Origin: Tuctoria greenei
Lineage: Eukaryota; Streptophyta; Magnoliopsida; Poales; Poaceae
Assembly: GCA_036927565.1 (NCBI GenBank)
Contig: JAYESD010000001.1
Span: 136,699,415 to 136,763,414, forward strand
Direction: 5' to 3'
Length of the DNA stretch: 64,000 nt
Below are positions 46,301 through 59,077 of this stretch, in pieces (position 1 is the stretch's first letter; each line of letters opens with the position of its first letter). Below the pieces are notes generated by a model. The model searched no databases, had not been told where the DNA came from, and saw nothing but the letters and a program-made list of their open reading frames with translations. A program made the translations under genes and the position numbers.

Positions 46301-47994
46301 TAAGCCATCAACTTACAGTTCGAGAGTTACCATCCGAGTTATGTAAGGAGTTTGAACGGTTGAACCTCGGGTTTGTAAATGAGATGGAGATGATGGAGCT
46401 GAATCTGACCTTGGAGCAAGAAATTCGAGAAGCACAAACCACAGATGAGGAGATCAAGGAAATCAAGGAAAGAACCGAAGAAGGGAGAGAATTCAGATTT
46501 GATGAAGACGAACATCGTACCTTATGGCTTGGAAGGAGGATCGTTGTGCCCAATGTAAAGCATATTCGGGAGACAATATTAAAGGAGGCACATGACTCAC
46601 CTTACTCAATTCACCCAGGTTGTATGAAGATGTACAAAGACTTGAAGACTTGCTATTGGTGGGATAGCATGAAGAAGGACATAGCCGAATATGTTGCATT
46701 GTGTGACGTGTGCCAACGAGTCAAGGCGGAACTTCAAAGGCCAGCAGGGTTATTGCAGCCATTGAAGATTCCAGAGTGGAAGTGGGAAGAGATTGGTATG
46801 GACTTTATAGTTGGATTACCGCGAACCGAGTATGGCTATGATTCAATATGGGTCATTGTAGATCGGTTGACAAAATCAGCTCACTTCATTCCTGTCAAGA
46901 CCACATATACCACCGCAAAGCTAGCAGAATTGTATATGGAGCATATTGTGTGCCGACATGGAGTACCGAAGAAGATAGTCTCGGATAGAGTTTCTCAATT
47001 TACTTCCAGGTTTTGGCAAAAGTTGCATGAAGCTTTGGGAACAAGGTTGAATTTTAGTTCAGCATATCATCCTCAAACGGATGGACAAACCGAGAGGACC
47101 AATCAGATTTTGGAGGACATGTTAAGAGCTTGTGCTTTAAAGCATGGGAAAAGTTGGGACAAAAGCTTGCCATGCGCGGAATTTTCATACAACAATAGTT
47201 ACCAAGCAAGCTTGAAAATGTCACCATATGAAGCGCTTTATGGGAGGAAGTGTAGGACACCTTTATTCTGGAATGAAGCAGGGGAAACTCAAGTATTTGG
47301 TCCGGATGTGTTGCAAGAAGCCGAAAAGCAAGTCCAAATAATTCGTGAAAACTTGAGGGCTGCCCAATCAAGACAAAAAGGCTATGCGGATAATAGGAGA
47401 AGGAGATTAGCCTTTGAAGTGGGAGATTTTGTTTACCTCAAGGTGTCACCAATGAGAGGTCATAAGAGGTTTAACATAAGGGGTAAGCTCGCACCTCGCT
47501 ATATTGGACCATTCAAGATTTTGGACAAAAGAGGAGAAGTAGCATATAAGTTGGAGATGCCAGCCCATCTTTCAGACGTACATGATGTGTTTCATGTTTC
47601 CCAACTCAAGAAGTGTCTCAGGGTACCGGAAGATCTAGTGCCAATGGAAGAATTGGAACTAGAGGAAGATTTGACGTATGCCGAGCAACCGGTCAAAATC
47701 TTGGAAACTAAGGAGAGGGTCACAAGGAACAAGGTCATTAGATGGTGTAAAGTTCAATGGAAGCACCACACCGAAAAAGAAGCAACTTGGGAGCTAGAGG
47801 ATGATCTCAAGAAGGAATTTCCCTATCTCTTCTCTTCCGCGTCGAATCTCGAGGGCGAGATTCATTTTAAGGGGGGTAGGTTTGTAACACCCTCATTTTC
47901 ATGCATCATGCCCTACATGCACTCATATACATGTTTAACATTAACCCATAACAAGAGGAACCAGTTTAAAACTGATTTGGAGTGCCGCACTTAA
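43321..47994 (+). pseudogene. Element G gag-pol polyprotein with chromodomain
   Basis: The start is ATG 43321 (MVRTRKQRDGN). Gag core about 43600-44000 (DADDWLKSVEKKLAIVQC); zinc knuckle CYTCGEAGHFAHQC near 44341; protease FDSGASHSFIASKY near 44580; RT about 45180-45700 with VVFIDDIMIYSK (Asp pair 45523-45528). A TAA at 45976-45978 falls just after the RNase H motif CDAS; the frame then continues: TDHKSLKY, ADALSRK. Integrase: HPGCMKMYKD, CDVCQRVK, MDFIVGLPRT, SDRVSQFTSR, GQTERTNQ, so all three acidic residues are present. C-terminus: GDFVYLKVSPMRGHKRFN and a chromodomain with RWCKVQWKHHTEKEATWELE. The frame runs 37 codons into the 3' LTR. Confidence 0.92.
47867..47882 (+). other. Polypurine tract of element G
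   Basis: AAGGGGGGTAGGT directly before the 3' LTR start TGTAAC. Confidence 0.75.
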
Positions 47995-50705
47995 AAATGT
48001 AGGAAAGTGCGGACTAGTCCGGTTTTGCTGAGGACTAGTCCGATTTCTCTCTGTCTAAAAACGGACTTGTCCGTTTTTGCTGCGGATTAGTCCGATATTT
48101 GCGTCTAGAAAACTTCGGACTTGTCCGATCTTGTGCCGACTAGTCCGATATTCCATGAATCCTTGAAAATTTGTTAAGTCCCTGGACTTTTCCGGACTAG
48201 TCCGGTGTTCCAGCGGACTTGTCCGTTTTCCTTTCTGACTAAGATCGGACTTGTCCGATTTTAGGCCAGACTTGCCAGATTTTCTCTCTGGACGATTTCG
48301 GACTAGTCCGGTCCTGTCCGGACTTGTCTGATATTTCGTGACTCCGAGATTGACCTTTTGTTTTACGACTTGTTCTTGGGTTTCACGTTAAGTGGGCCTA
48401 GGGACGTCGTGCCCAACTCTTTTAGAGCCCATGTGGGACTCTAAACCGGCCTCTACTCACCCCAAAACTCGAAATCCATCTAACCCTAGCCTCCACCTCC
48501 ATATAAACAACCCCACCCCTTGGTTTGACATCTATTTGCCACTTTTCCACCCACCCAAACCCTAGTTCGTGGGGAGCGACCATCAAGGAGGGAGGAGAAG
48601 ATCCCAAGCAAGAGGAAGAAGAGGAGGAAACGAAGGAGGATCAAGATCTCCACCAAGTTTCGTCCTTCACCACCAATTCATCTCCAAGTTCATCACCAAC
48701 CCTAGATCATCAAGATCCAAGTGTTACCTCCAAGTTTCTTGGTTCATTGGTTCTAAACACCTGGTATACCTTCTATTATTTTTTCCTTACGTGAATTCAA
48801 CCCCTACTCTCCAAATTCACGTCGATCTAGAAAACCCTAATATGTTGATCTTGCAGAGGGCGGACTTGTCCGGTCCCTAGCGGACTAGTCCGATCTTCCT
48901 GGTTAAATTGTGTTATATTGACTCTAAAATTTGATCTAATCGAATCCAAACCTGTATAAACTTGTTAAAAGCTATTAGAACTAGTTAGTGATCTTTAAAA
49001 GCAATCTAGTAACAAGTTCTACCTTGCATTTGCATCAATCATGCATGTCATGTCATATTGAGTAATATTTGTGCACTCATTGATTGTGTTTCTTGTCTTG
49101 TATGTTTATTGTGTGGATTAGATGGATTTGCGTTAGAAAGTGCCGCGGAGGATCTACAGCACCAGGAGTTTGAAGGCTTTGACCCTAATCAACAGCAAGA
49201 GCAAGGCAAGTGTCCTTGAAGCATATTGATCCTGTTTTTAAAATAAATGTTTTGTTTACAAAACTGCATGCTTGGGTCAATTTGATGGGAATCCTATGGT
49301 AGGAAGTTTACTAGAATTGCTAAACCACCTTGTCACCTGGAATTTATGGAAGAGCGTCGGGAAGGACTTTTTACCTTTTGCTTCGCTTAATCAACTGGGA
49401 TGGAAAACAGCTATACCGCTCAATTTATTTATGCATGGATGAGATTATGGTTAACATGAACTGGTTAAATATGGTATGGTAATGGGAGATCTAAGCAAGC
49501 CCGGTATGTGGATGGGTTGGATGTAATGGTGGTTTGCTTGCTTTAGATCTAAGGACCGGTTCATGCGAGGATAAGCCAGGACTACAGTGCCACCACGAGG
49601 CCAAGTATGGGTGCGGCGTAGCTGATTAATTAGGGCTTTACTAGTGCTGTTTGGACCATTGTGGATGCTCAGGGAAGGGGTAGTCGGATTGGGTTTGTTG
49701 ATGATTGGTGGGACTACCCTGGGATCCGAATGGCTCAAGAGGGGGCCCTTGGTTGAAGATGTGCTCAGTTGGAGGCATCACCACCGATGAAACCTCAGTG
49801 GGGTCTAAATAGGCTAGTAATCCCTTTGTAAAGGCTATTTTGTGATCTCTTGGCCATACACCAAAGGAAGTGTAATTGGCATAAGGGAGGTTCTTTAGTC
49901 GCCGACGGGTGATGAAATCACAAACACGTGGGTAAAGAGGTACAAACTCTGCAGAGTTAATTAAAACTAACATGATAGCCGTGCTCCTGGTTATGAGCGC
50001 CTGGATGACCTACATGATTAGAGGGAAATTGGAATTTGGGATGGTTATGGTCTGGTAATGGTTATGGATGGTTATGGATTAATTTCTGCTATTGAATATG
50101 GTTATTGACGATGGTGAAATCTGGAATTATTGATGATGGTAATGAATTCAGTTTGGTATTATGATATTATTCGTGATTATGATGGGATTACTATACATAC
50201 ATATAATATATTGCTTTTCAAATGTTTTACTGTACTTTTCAGCACTTTGCCATTATTATTGTCGTCATTTGAATCAGCCACATGTCATACTTTCCACACT
50301 TGCTGAGTACGACATGTACTCACTCTTGCAATCCCCCACCCCAACAGTTGCAGGTCAGGATTGGGAGTTTAATGGCGATAATGCGGAGTTCTAGGCTGTG
50401 TCTACCGTTAGCTTTGCCTGTGGTGTTGATGGGAGCTGCGCATACATACCCTGTCGCTTATGCTGCATAGTTGCTTAGATGGCTTAATTAGTTTATTTCC
50501 GCTGCATTAGTTGAACTTGTCATTAATATTCATTAGAGTTTGTATTCGAGGATAATCTGGTTTGTGTAATAAAATTTGGTTAATTAATCTAGTCTTGTGG
50601 TAATTTTCTGTATACTCTTTTGTGATTGCACTCGTGTATGTGTGATGAACATCCTAGGCACACATATGCGTTAGCTTGGTTCGTTTTTCGGAACCGGGCG
50701 TCACA
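47883..50705 (+). repeat. 3' LTR of element G
   Basis: 2823 bp, pair of 40224-43049. It repeats the palindrome array (48008-48333), TATA box and the two small exons at 49122-49205 and 50354-50394, again 84 and 41 nt. TSD AGATC follows. Confidence 0.95.
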
Positions 50706-52912
50706 AGATCATAATTTAATCAATGAACACCACAACAAATTTACCCAAGTACTCCATGAATACCTTATTCATAAGGTACATGAAGTATGCAGGTGCATTA
50801 GTCAATCCAAGTGACATGACTGTATACTCATGGGATCCATACCGAGTCTTGAAAGCTGTTTTGGGTATGTCTGATGGTCTAATCTTCATTTGGAAGTAAC
50901 CTGACCTCAAATCAATCTTGGAGAAAACACATGCACCCTTCATCTGGTTGAACAAATCCTCTAAACAAAGCAATGTATACTTGTTCTTAATCGTTACTTC
51001 ATTGAGAGCTCGGTAATCCACACACATCCTTTGGGACCCATCCTTCTTGTCCATGAAAAGCTATGGCGCTCCCCAAGGTGAAAAGCTTGGGTGAATGAAA
51101 CCCTTTTCTAGCTGCTCTTGAATTTGCTTCTTGAGCTCCGCTAACTCCATAGGAGGCATCCTATATGGCCTATTAGCTCTAGGTGCAGTTCCATATATCA
51201 AATCAATGACAAACTCGATATCACGATCAGGTGGCATACCTAGCAACTCATCCGGAAACACATCTAGATACTCACAAACAATCGGAATGCTCTCCAATGT
51301 CACACCTTCCACATAACTCAGCGTCGCTTTATCCGTTGGGGGTTGAGTTGTCTCAACTTCAATACGGGTGCCATGCTCACTTGTCCATTCCACAAGCATC
51401 TTGGAACATTGAATCACTGCATTGTACTTGCTCAACCAATCCATTCGAAGTATTGTGTCTATTCCTGTGGAATCCAGGACGATGAGGTTCGCAAGAAAGT
51501 CTACCCCCTTATTTTGATGCTTACTCTCGGACAAACTATATTTGTCCTCATCTCTCCTCCAGGAGATTTTACCAGCATAATGTGTTTCAAATGAGCTATA
51601 GGTATATTATACTTGGCAACATACTTCGATGATATGAACGAATGAGATGCTCCAGAATCAAATAAAATGGTTGCGGGGTTGGAGTTGGCGAGGAACATAC
51701 CAATCACGACGTCATCCGCTTGATGTGCTTCCTCAGTAGAGACGTGATTCACATTGCCATGAGTGACATTCTACTTCCCACGGTTGCCTTGTGGTGCTCC
51801 TCCATTCGGTTGTGGATTCTGCCTTGGTGCATTATTCATTGGTCCATAGCTGCTCTTAGGGCATTGACCCGCAAAGTGTCCAACCTCTCCACAAACATAG
51901 CATGTCTTGCTGCCCGAAGCACCAGGGAAACTCGGGCACTGCTGACTTTGAGAAGTATTAAGGATATAAGGGCACGGTGCATATGACGCAGGCTGACGAG
52001 GCGCTTGCATAATAGGGCACTGCTGCTGCTGGTTTGGGCATGGAGCATAAGCAGCTCGATAAGCAGGAGCATAAGGGTTGTAATATGTTGCATTTGGCGG
52101 TGCAAAGCGAGGACGGACATTGCTCCCTTGTGGCTGCCCTTGATACGGCACCTTTCTCTAATTATCTTGCTCCATCTCATGAATCTTGTTTTCAACCACA
52201 ATGGCCTTGTCCACCAGCTTCTGGAAATTGGCATAGTCACAATTGAGCAATTGGACTTGAATCTCATCATTTAAGCCTTTCATGAATAAATATTGCTTCC
52301 AGCTGTCCCGATTGACGTCCTCTAGAGCATACCTTAAGAGTTGAGTGAATTTATTGAGATACACACTCACACTTGACTTTCTCTACCTTAAGTTCTCAAA
52401 TTCTTGTCACTTCAAGATCATAACTCCCTCAGGAACAAAATATGAACGGAAACTCTCTTTGAATTTGGCCCAAGTGATCCTCTCTTGATTTTCATGGGTA
52501 TTGCATAGAGAGTCCCACCAATCTGCATCAGCTCCAACTGGCTGATGGGAAGCGAAGAGAACCTTCTCCATGTCACTGCACTGGACTATGGCAAGTTTCT
52601 TCTCAACAGATTTCAGCTAATCATCAGCTTCCATATGATCATTGGCTTGATGAAAAGTGGGTGGTATAGTCCTCATAAATTCCCCCAACCTGTTATGAGG
52701 CAGTAGGGGTGGCGGTGGTGGAGGCATATGGGGCTGATTTTTATTATTGGCCTGCAGCTGTCGCTGCATCACGATCTGCATAAGCTGATTCTGCATAGCC
52801 AACAACTGCTCTAGGTTGGTAGCCTCAAGTCAATGTCCATTGTTGTTGTTCTGAGGTGCCCATTGTTCTCCTCATTCTCATTGGCATCCCTCTGATTGCG
52901 GGTCTTCGACAT
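50706..52912 (-). pseudogene. Element F gag, protease and N-terminal RT
   Basis: The start is ATG 52912 (MSKTRNQRD). The gag core is broken by stops and frameshifts (QYLFMKGLNDEIQVQLLN at about 52290). Zinc knuckle CYVCGEVGHFAGQC near 51900. Protease FDSGASHSFISSKY near 51660. RT has MCVDYRALNEVTIKNKYTL, SKIDLRSGYFQMKIRPSDI and SLGLTNAPAYFMYLMNKVF. At the catalytic box only FVVVFID is left: once G is removed the next codon is TAA where the second Asp should be. A stop separates protease from RT near 51061. Confidence 0.85.
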
Positions 52913-53120
52913 CTGAAGAAAGAGCAAGAGATAGAAGGATTTAGAAAATGTCCCCAACTATATGCATCAAGGTATATGAAATTAAGCAACTACATATACT
53001 AGCCTATATGGATGTGGCAACGCTAAAGCATCCCACAATTATCCACTAAGCACACAAGCAACCATTACATAGCATCAGCACACCAAACAAACCACAACGC
53101 TTCCTGAGTGTTCCTATGTG
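52913..53120 (-). other. Leader of element F, gag-proximal part
   Basis: Aligns with the G leader (43130-43320). No gene. Interrupted by element H at CTCTA. Confidence 0.7.
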
Positions 53121-53125
53121 CTCTA

Positions 53126-54933
53126 TGTTAGACCTATGTGTTCTAAATACATTGGTTATGATGATAAAAGTTTTCAATACTGCAAAAACACCGTTTTAAC
53201 AAGGTCTGACTCTAGGTCCGAGCTCCCGCAAGGTCCGACGATAGGTTCGGCTTGTCTTGGGTAGCTCCGGCCAGATCCGACGTAAGGTCTGACTTAATTT
53301 TTCTAGGTCCGACATGTTTTGGCAAGGTCTGACTTGCTATGGCTAGGTTCGACATGTTTTTGCTAGGTCTGGCGCAAGGTTCGGCGCTAGGTCCAACTAG
53401 CTTTGGTAAGCTCCAGTGCTAGGTGCAACTAGCTTTGATAAACTCTGGCGCTAGGTCCTACTAGCTTTGGTTAGCTCAGGCCCTAGGTCCTGCTAGCTTT
53501 GGTAAGCTCCGGTTCAATGTCCGGTTAGCTTTGGCAAGGTTCAGTGCTAGATTGCAATGATTCTGCTCTCCACTTACAATGTTTTGAACTTGCTTTGCAC
53601 TTATGTAAAGTGTTCTTAGTATTCTTTTACTAAGTTTTTATGTGTTTTGGCTGATCATGGTGGTTAATGTTTTTGCTCTGGTTTGCAACATGCTTATGTG
53701 AGGTGCTCACGTAAGGTGTTGTGGTTTCAGAACTAACGTGAGTCAAGTCGAGGACCTGTGCTCGGAAGTATCGGTTGCTTATTCATGTCCAGGTTTTGCT
53801 TGAGTTCAAGAAATGGCTGGTGACGTGATCCATTGAACTAGTCTTAGGGATAAGATGAGGTTCAACAACCAAGTTCGGAAGGAATTGTGGTTGAGTTGAT
53901 CGGGAGGTCGCGCAGCATGTTTGAATCAAGAACAATGCATTGAAGGTATCATAGACATCTTTGGAAGATGTTTGCAAGTGTTCAAGGAGGGCATGGACGT
54001 GGCGACAGGGTTCCAAGGCGTGATGAAAAGAAGCGAACGTAAAGAATTGGTCAGAAAGGTCCAACCGTCTTGGTTATGGACTCAGGCTGCGGCTGAGTCA
54101 TGTTTGACTCAAATATGGAAAGATTTGAGTTGGTTATGATAGGTTTTCCTGTGGGTCACGAAGTTGAGTTGTTTATTAGAAATGTGGGGTATGTTTCTAA
54201 GGTTTTTGGAAGTCTAAAGATTGCTTCTATCTGCATATAGAAGAGTCTTGAGCAGTTATGGAAAGTTTCGGTGGAAACTGAGTAGGATACGAGTCCTAGT
54301 TTGGTATGGGTTGGCCTCATGGCAGGTTATATAAGTAAGGGAGGCCAGATCTCATGGTACACGAATTTTGGGCTGTTCCTCTTGTGTTCTATTGTGTAAA
54401 GATCATAGTTTAAAGGAACTTTTGCGCCTTGCTCGTCCGACTTGTTTTAGACAAGTTTTTCTCGTCGAGTTTCTGCACAACACTACCTTGCTTCGGTGGT
54501 TTTATCATAACTCGAGTTTTACAGATCCAATTGATGTGATTGTTTTTGGGTTGTCTTCAAAACTTGGTTATATATCATCTGTAAAAATTTTGCGGTCATT
54601 GGATTTGTGGTTTCTGATCTACACGAGTTTCTTTGCAGTGTTGTGGATCTGATTTTTCTCGGATAGACCCTAATGACTTTTGTTTGATCTTTTGATCGTA
54701 ACTTGAGTTTTCTTGGACGAATTTTCACGATTCTTATTGTGACATCTTCGTGACTGGATTCTCCACAATCTATATTGGTTTTTTCACAATTGATCACTTT
54801 TAGATTAGTCGCACACACGATTTCTTTAACATATCAATTTTATACCAAGGGGTTTTCGTTGCTTCCGCTAAAAAAGTTGTAATTTACCATTCACCCCCCT
54901 ATGGTAGCTTTTCACATGCTCTTCGATCATACA
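53126..54933 (+). repeat. 5' LTR of element H
   Basis: 1808 bp. Contains an array (53200-53545) of alternating AGGTCCGAC and TAGCTTTGGTAAGCTCCGG-like units. TATA box TTATATAAG at 54328-54336. Ends just before the PBS. Confidence 0.9.
54328..54336 (+). promoter_or_regulatory. TATA box in the 5' LTR of H
   Basis: TTATATAAG, with the counterpart TTATATAAG near 60298-60306. Confidence 0.55.
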
Positions 54934-54948
54934 ATTGGTATTAGAGCC
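54934..54948 (+). other. Primer binding site of element H
   Basis: ATTGGTATTAGAGCC, one mismatch from the initiator tRNA-Met site. Confidence 0.8.
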
Positions 54949-54979
54949 ACGGTGCTCTAATATTTGTGATTTGCACGTG

Positions 54980-56190
54980 TTTTGAATAATCATCATAGAG
55001 AAATACTCCGTCAAACCTTGTGTGTTTAGTGGTATTGATTTTCAGGTTTGGATGGCACACATGGAGGCTTTTATCCAGGTGCAAGGCTTTGCAGTACGGG
55101 AAAAGGTGTACAAGCCTTATGAACTGCTGCCAAACAATCAAGTTACAACTACAAATATGAGAGATGTCGACATCAACAACAAGGCTCGAAACTTGATCAT
55201 AAAAGGACTAAAAGCGACTTCAACCGTGTTGCTAACCTCCAATCCATGTACGATGTTTGGAAAACTCTATGTGATTACCACAAAGGATCCAACATGATCA
55301 AGGAGGTAAGGCAAGACATGTTCATAAAGGAGTACATGCACTTTGAGATGCAACCAGGTGAGTCCATCGACGACCTCTTTGCTCGCTTTAATAAAATTCT
55401 CAGCACCTTGCGTAGTGTCAATGTTATTTTTTCAGATGCTGAGAATGCTAGGCAAGTACTAAGTGCATTAGACATGTCAATTTGGGAGATGAAAGTCACA
55501 TTTATTCGTGAATCTACTGTCATGAGTACACTTATTTTAGATGTTCTATATTCTAAATTGAAAATTCATGAAATTGACATAATCTCACGTAAGAACCCCA
55601 GCAAGTCTCTTGCATTTGTTTCTCCACGTGACATGCCTAGCTTCGACAAATCTTCACTCTGTGGAACACTTGCTTTGTTGTCTTCTCTGTCCTCTAAATA
55701 GATTGAAGAGTTTCGAGAGGAAGAACTTGCACTTATCTCTACTTGGTTCTCAAAAGCATTGCAAAATGTGAGAATTAGAAGGAGAGGGAGTGTCGGACCC
55801 CAACAATGCTTGAAATGTTGTAAGACAGGACATTTTCACATGAATTGCCCTAACCTTTCAGGTACTACTTTCTGTGATGAAAAGCAAACAAGGACGAAGC
55901 ACTCCACTGTAGACAACAACAAGAAAAAGAAGGGTTTTACGGGATGCCAATTGGTGAATATCTTTGTCTCCGCACTTCAAGAACTTGGCTCGAGCGATGT
56001 GGACCTTGGAAGTGATGAAGACGAATATGATTTGGCGAACTTGTGTTTCATGGCGGGCAAGTCAAGATCAAGTTTGGAGGAGGATGAACACAACAGCGAC
56101 AATGAAGAGGTTAGACATTTGAGGAAGGAGAACATTTTGATTGTGGATTCAGGTTGCTCACGCCACATGACTGGTCCAGATCCATATACA
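54980..56190 (+). pseudogene. Element H gag and protease remnant
   Basis: The gag N-terminus (FSGIDFQVWMAHMEAFIQ, 55022 on) shifts frame near 55240; the core (MQPGESIDDLFARFNKIL, 55246-55701) ends at TAG 55699-55701 and resumes in the same frame. One zinc knuckle CLKCCKTGHFHMNC near 55808. The protease active site IVDSGCSRHMTG near 56140 is followed at once by a run of ten G and unrelated sequence, so most of protease and the whole integrase are deleted. Confidence 0.85.
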
Positions 56191-58048
56191 CAGGGGGGGG
56201 GGTATTTTCATCGAAGAAGACAAAGAAGTGGTGCTACTGTTCAAAAATTCAGAAGCAAATGACGTTGATCACGCTGCTGATTTTGCACCAATACCAGCAC
56301 CAACAACTACTGCAACTGTTACAGATCATCTTCAAGCCGCAAGTTCTTTGATCTGTGATGAACATGAAGAACAAGGAGCTTGTGAAGTGTGTACTCCCCT
56401 CCGAATCCCCAAAAGTCATCCTCCACAACAAATAATTGGGAGCTTGCACGAACGAGTCCCATGGTCCAGGTTTTGCAATCCAAACACTCATGCTCATTCT
56501 ACTTTTGCTGCTTCTTTTGAACCCAAATATATATCACACGGACTCACTAATGAATCCCAGATTATTGCCATGCAAGAAGAGTAAGAAAATTTTGAAAGAA
56601 ATAATGTTTGGAACTTGTACCTCCACCTCAAGGTCACACTTTAATTGGAACTAAATGGGTGTTCAAAAATAAACAAAGTGAGGATGGGGTTGTGGTTAGG
56701 AATAAGGCTAGGTTGGTCGCTCAAGGTTTCAAACAAATTGAAGGTCTAGATTTTATGAAACTTTTGCTCCTATTGCTAGATTAGAAGTCATAAGAATCTT
56801 TTTAGCTTTTGCTGCATCTAAAGGTTTCAATTTATATCAAATGGATGTTAAAAGTGCTTTTCATAATGGCTATATAGATGAGGAGGTTTATGTCCAACAA
56901 TCACCGGGTTTTGAAAATCCAGATTTTCCTAATCATGTTACAAACTGTACAAAGCCTTGTACGCTCTCAAACAAGCCCCTAGAGCATGGTATAATATGTT
57001 AAAAACATTCTTACTTGAAAAGGGGTTTACCATGGGCAAGGTTGATAAAACTCTTTTTGTGCTTAAGCATGACAATGACTTATTATTTGTTCAAGTGTAT
57101 GTGGATGATATTATCTTTGGTTGTGCTTCTCATGATCTTGTGTCCAAGTTTTCAGCTATGATGAGTTCAGAATTTGAGATGAGTATGATGGGAGAACTAA
57201 CGTACTTTTTGGGGCTGCAAATCAAGAAAACCAAGAAAGGTACTTTTGTGCATTAAACGAAGTATACAAGAGACCTTCTTAAGCGCTTCAACATGGACAA
57301 AAGCAAGCCTCTTCGGACACCAATGGGTACAGCAATGACACTTGAACTTGATAAAGATGGTGAACCTGTGGATCAAAAAGGATATAGAAGCATGATCAGA
57401 TCACTTTTGTACCTCACGACATCAAGATCGGACATACAATTTAGCGTATGTCTTTGTACATGGTTTCAAGCTTCTCCACGTTCCTCGCATCGTCAAGCCG
57501 TCAAAAGAATTCTCAGGTACTTATATAGAACTCAAGAATTTGGCACTTTCCTTCCTTCTTCCTCAACCATTACTTTGAAAGCCTTTTTGGATGCTGATTT
57601 TGGCGGTTGTAGAATTGATAGGAAAAGTACTTCGAGTGCTTGTCATTTTCTTGGTAATTCACTTGTTGCTTGGTCATGTAGAAAACAAAATTCAGTTGCA
57701 CAATCCACAGCCGAATCTGAATATGTAGATGTTGCTAGCGCTTGCTCAAAAATTCTTTGGATTGTTCAAACACTTAAGGACTATGGGGTTGATCTAGATA
57801 GTGTTCCGCTGTTTTGTGATAACACTCGTGTTATTTGCATTGCTAAAACCCTGTGCAACATTTGAGAACAAAGCACATTGACATTAGGTATCACTTTCTC
57901 AGTGATAATGTTGAAAAAGGAAACATTGTGATTCACCATGTAGATACCGAACAACAATTAGCTAACATTTTTACAAAACCATTGGATTTCATACGTTTTT
58001 GTTACATTTGTAGTGAAATACGGATTATGCATCCTCATGGCTTAATTT
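56191..58048 (+). pseudogene. Element H reverse transcriptase and RNase H
   Basis: The linker before RT (HPPQQIIGSLHERV near 56420) is present. RT motifs in shifting frames: GTKWVFKNKQ, RNKARLVAQGF, LYQMDVKSAFHNGYID, YALKQAPRAWYNML and the catalytic VYVDDIIFG near 57095. A TAA near 57254 interrupts. RNase H (57293-58048) has LDADFGGCRIDRKSTS, WSCRKQNSVAQSTAESEY and CDNTRVICIAKTLCN, a TGA at 57863-57865, then KHIDIRYHFLSDNVEKGNI and QLANIFTKPL. It ends at TGA near 58048. Confidence 0.88.
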
Positions 58049-59077
58049 GAGGGGGAGTTTCGAAACTTGGGAAGTCTATGTGTGAATCTGAATTTAAAAT
58101 AATATGAGCATAGTATTTCATACATATATGGCTTTGTGATTCCTTTTACATGTTGAAAGTTCTTACTACATTACTCATGTTATACATTTCATAGTTTTTC
58201 CATGAATAGTAATTGGAATAAGTACTTACACAAAATCTGGTCATGATCGAACTTTCATGTTGTTTTGAACTTGTTGCATGCTCACAAGGTTTTTAATCAT
58301 AAAGAATTAATCAAGCAATCAACTATTCACATGTTGAGCTTTTATGATCAAATAAAAATGAGAAAAGATCAACAGAATATGCATGCATCGTGCTTCTTCT
58401 TTTGAGATGTCTTATCGTTGCACTTAGATATGAACTTAGAAGAAGTTATGTATGACTAAAACCATGTCCTTAAGCTTCTAATTTTCAAATGACATAGGCT
58501 TGGCTTGGTTGGTTAGAATAAGGCAGATGCAGCATATAATCTCTTACAAATGTTATATGATCAGAATTTGTGCTTTAAATAATATTAAAAAAGAAAAATG
58601 CAGCAACAAGTGTCATGCTTTCAGGTTTTGAAATAGTTAAGTTTGTGAGATCATGACTCGCTTAAGTTGAAAATTACATTTGATCTCTAGCATGACTTAC
58701 ACTACTTTATGTATCTCATTGATGTGATAGTGTAAGTTACTTAATAGTATGACTTGGATGAGCTTTGTTTTATATGTATATGTCATATTATGTTCATAAA
58801 AAATTAAACTTTCTCTTTTGTACCTTGCTAAATACATTGTCAAAGGGGAAGAAATTGATCACACATTGCAAACATTCACAAGTGTTTTGGCACGATTCTT
58901 CTCAGGAGCAGTGTACATCCTTAGGGGGAGAATTTTTGTATGTCTTCTTATTTTATTTCTGATTTACAAAGGGGGAGAAATATTTCAGGAAGAAAATTGT
59001 TTTCAAAACTTTTAATGTGAATAAGCCAATGTTCGTATTTTAAGTTGTGTTGCCAATGCACTCATCAAGGGGGAGAT
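58049..59077 (+). other. 3' non-coding region and repeated polypurine tracts of element H
   Basis: No coding region supported over about 1 kb; no env-like gene is seen. GGGGGAG tracts occur near 58051, 58922, 58971 and 59069, the last directly before the 3' LTR and taken as the PPT. Confidence 0.7.

Larger units (their letters stand above)
40224..50705 (+). mobile_element. Element G: Tekay-like Ty3/gypsy chromovirus, nearly intact
   Basis: Complete 10482-bp plus-strand element with long LTRs (2826 and 2823 bp), TSD AGATC at 40219-40223 and 50706-50710. LTRs run TGTAACACC to GGCGTCACA and differ by a few percent by eye. One frame runs from gag to the chromodomain with a single in-frame TAA. 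Inserted into the RT of element F, a related family. Confidence 0.95.

Noticed and set aside
58049..59077. Possible env-like gene in copia element H
   Set aside because: The frames present are about 65 codons, without signal peptide or membrane pattern that could be defended.
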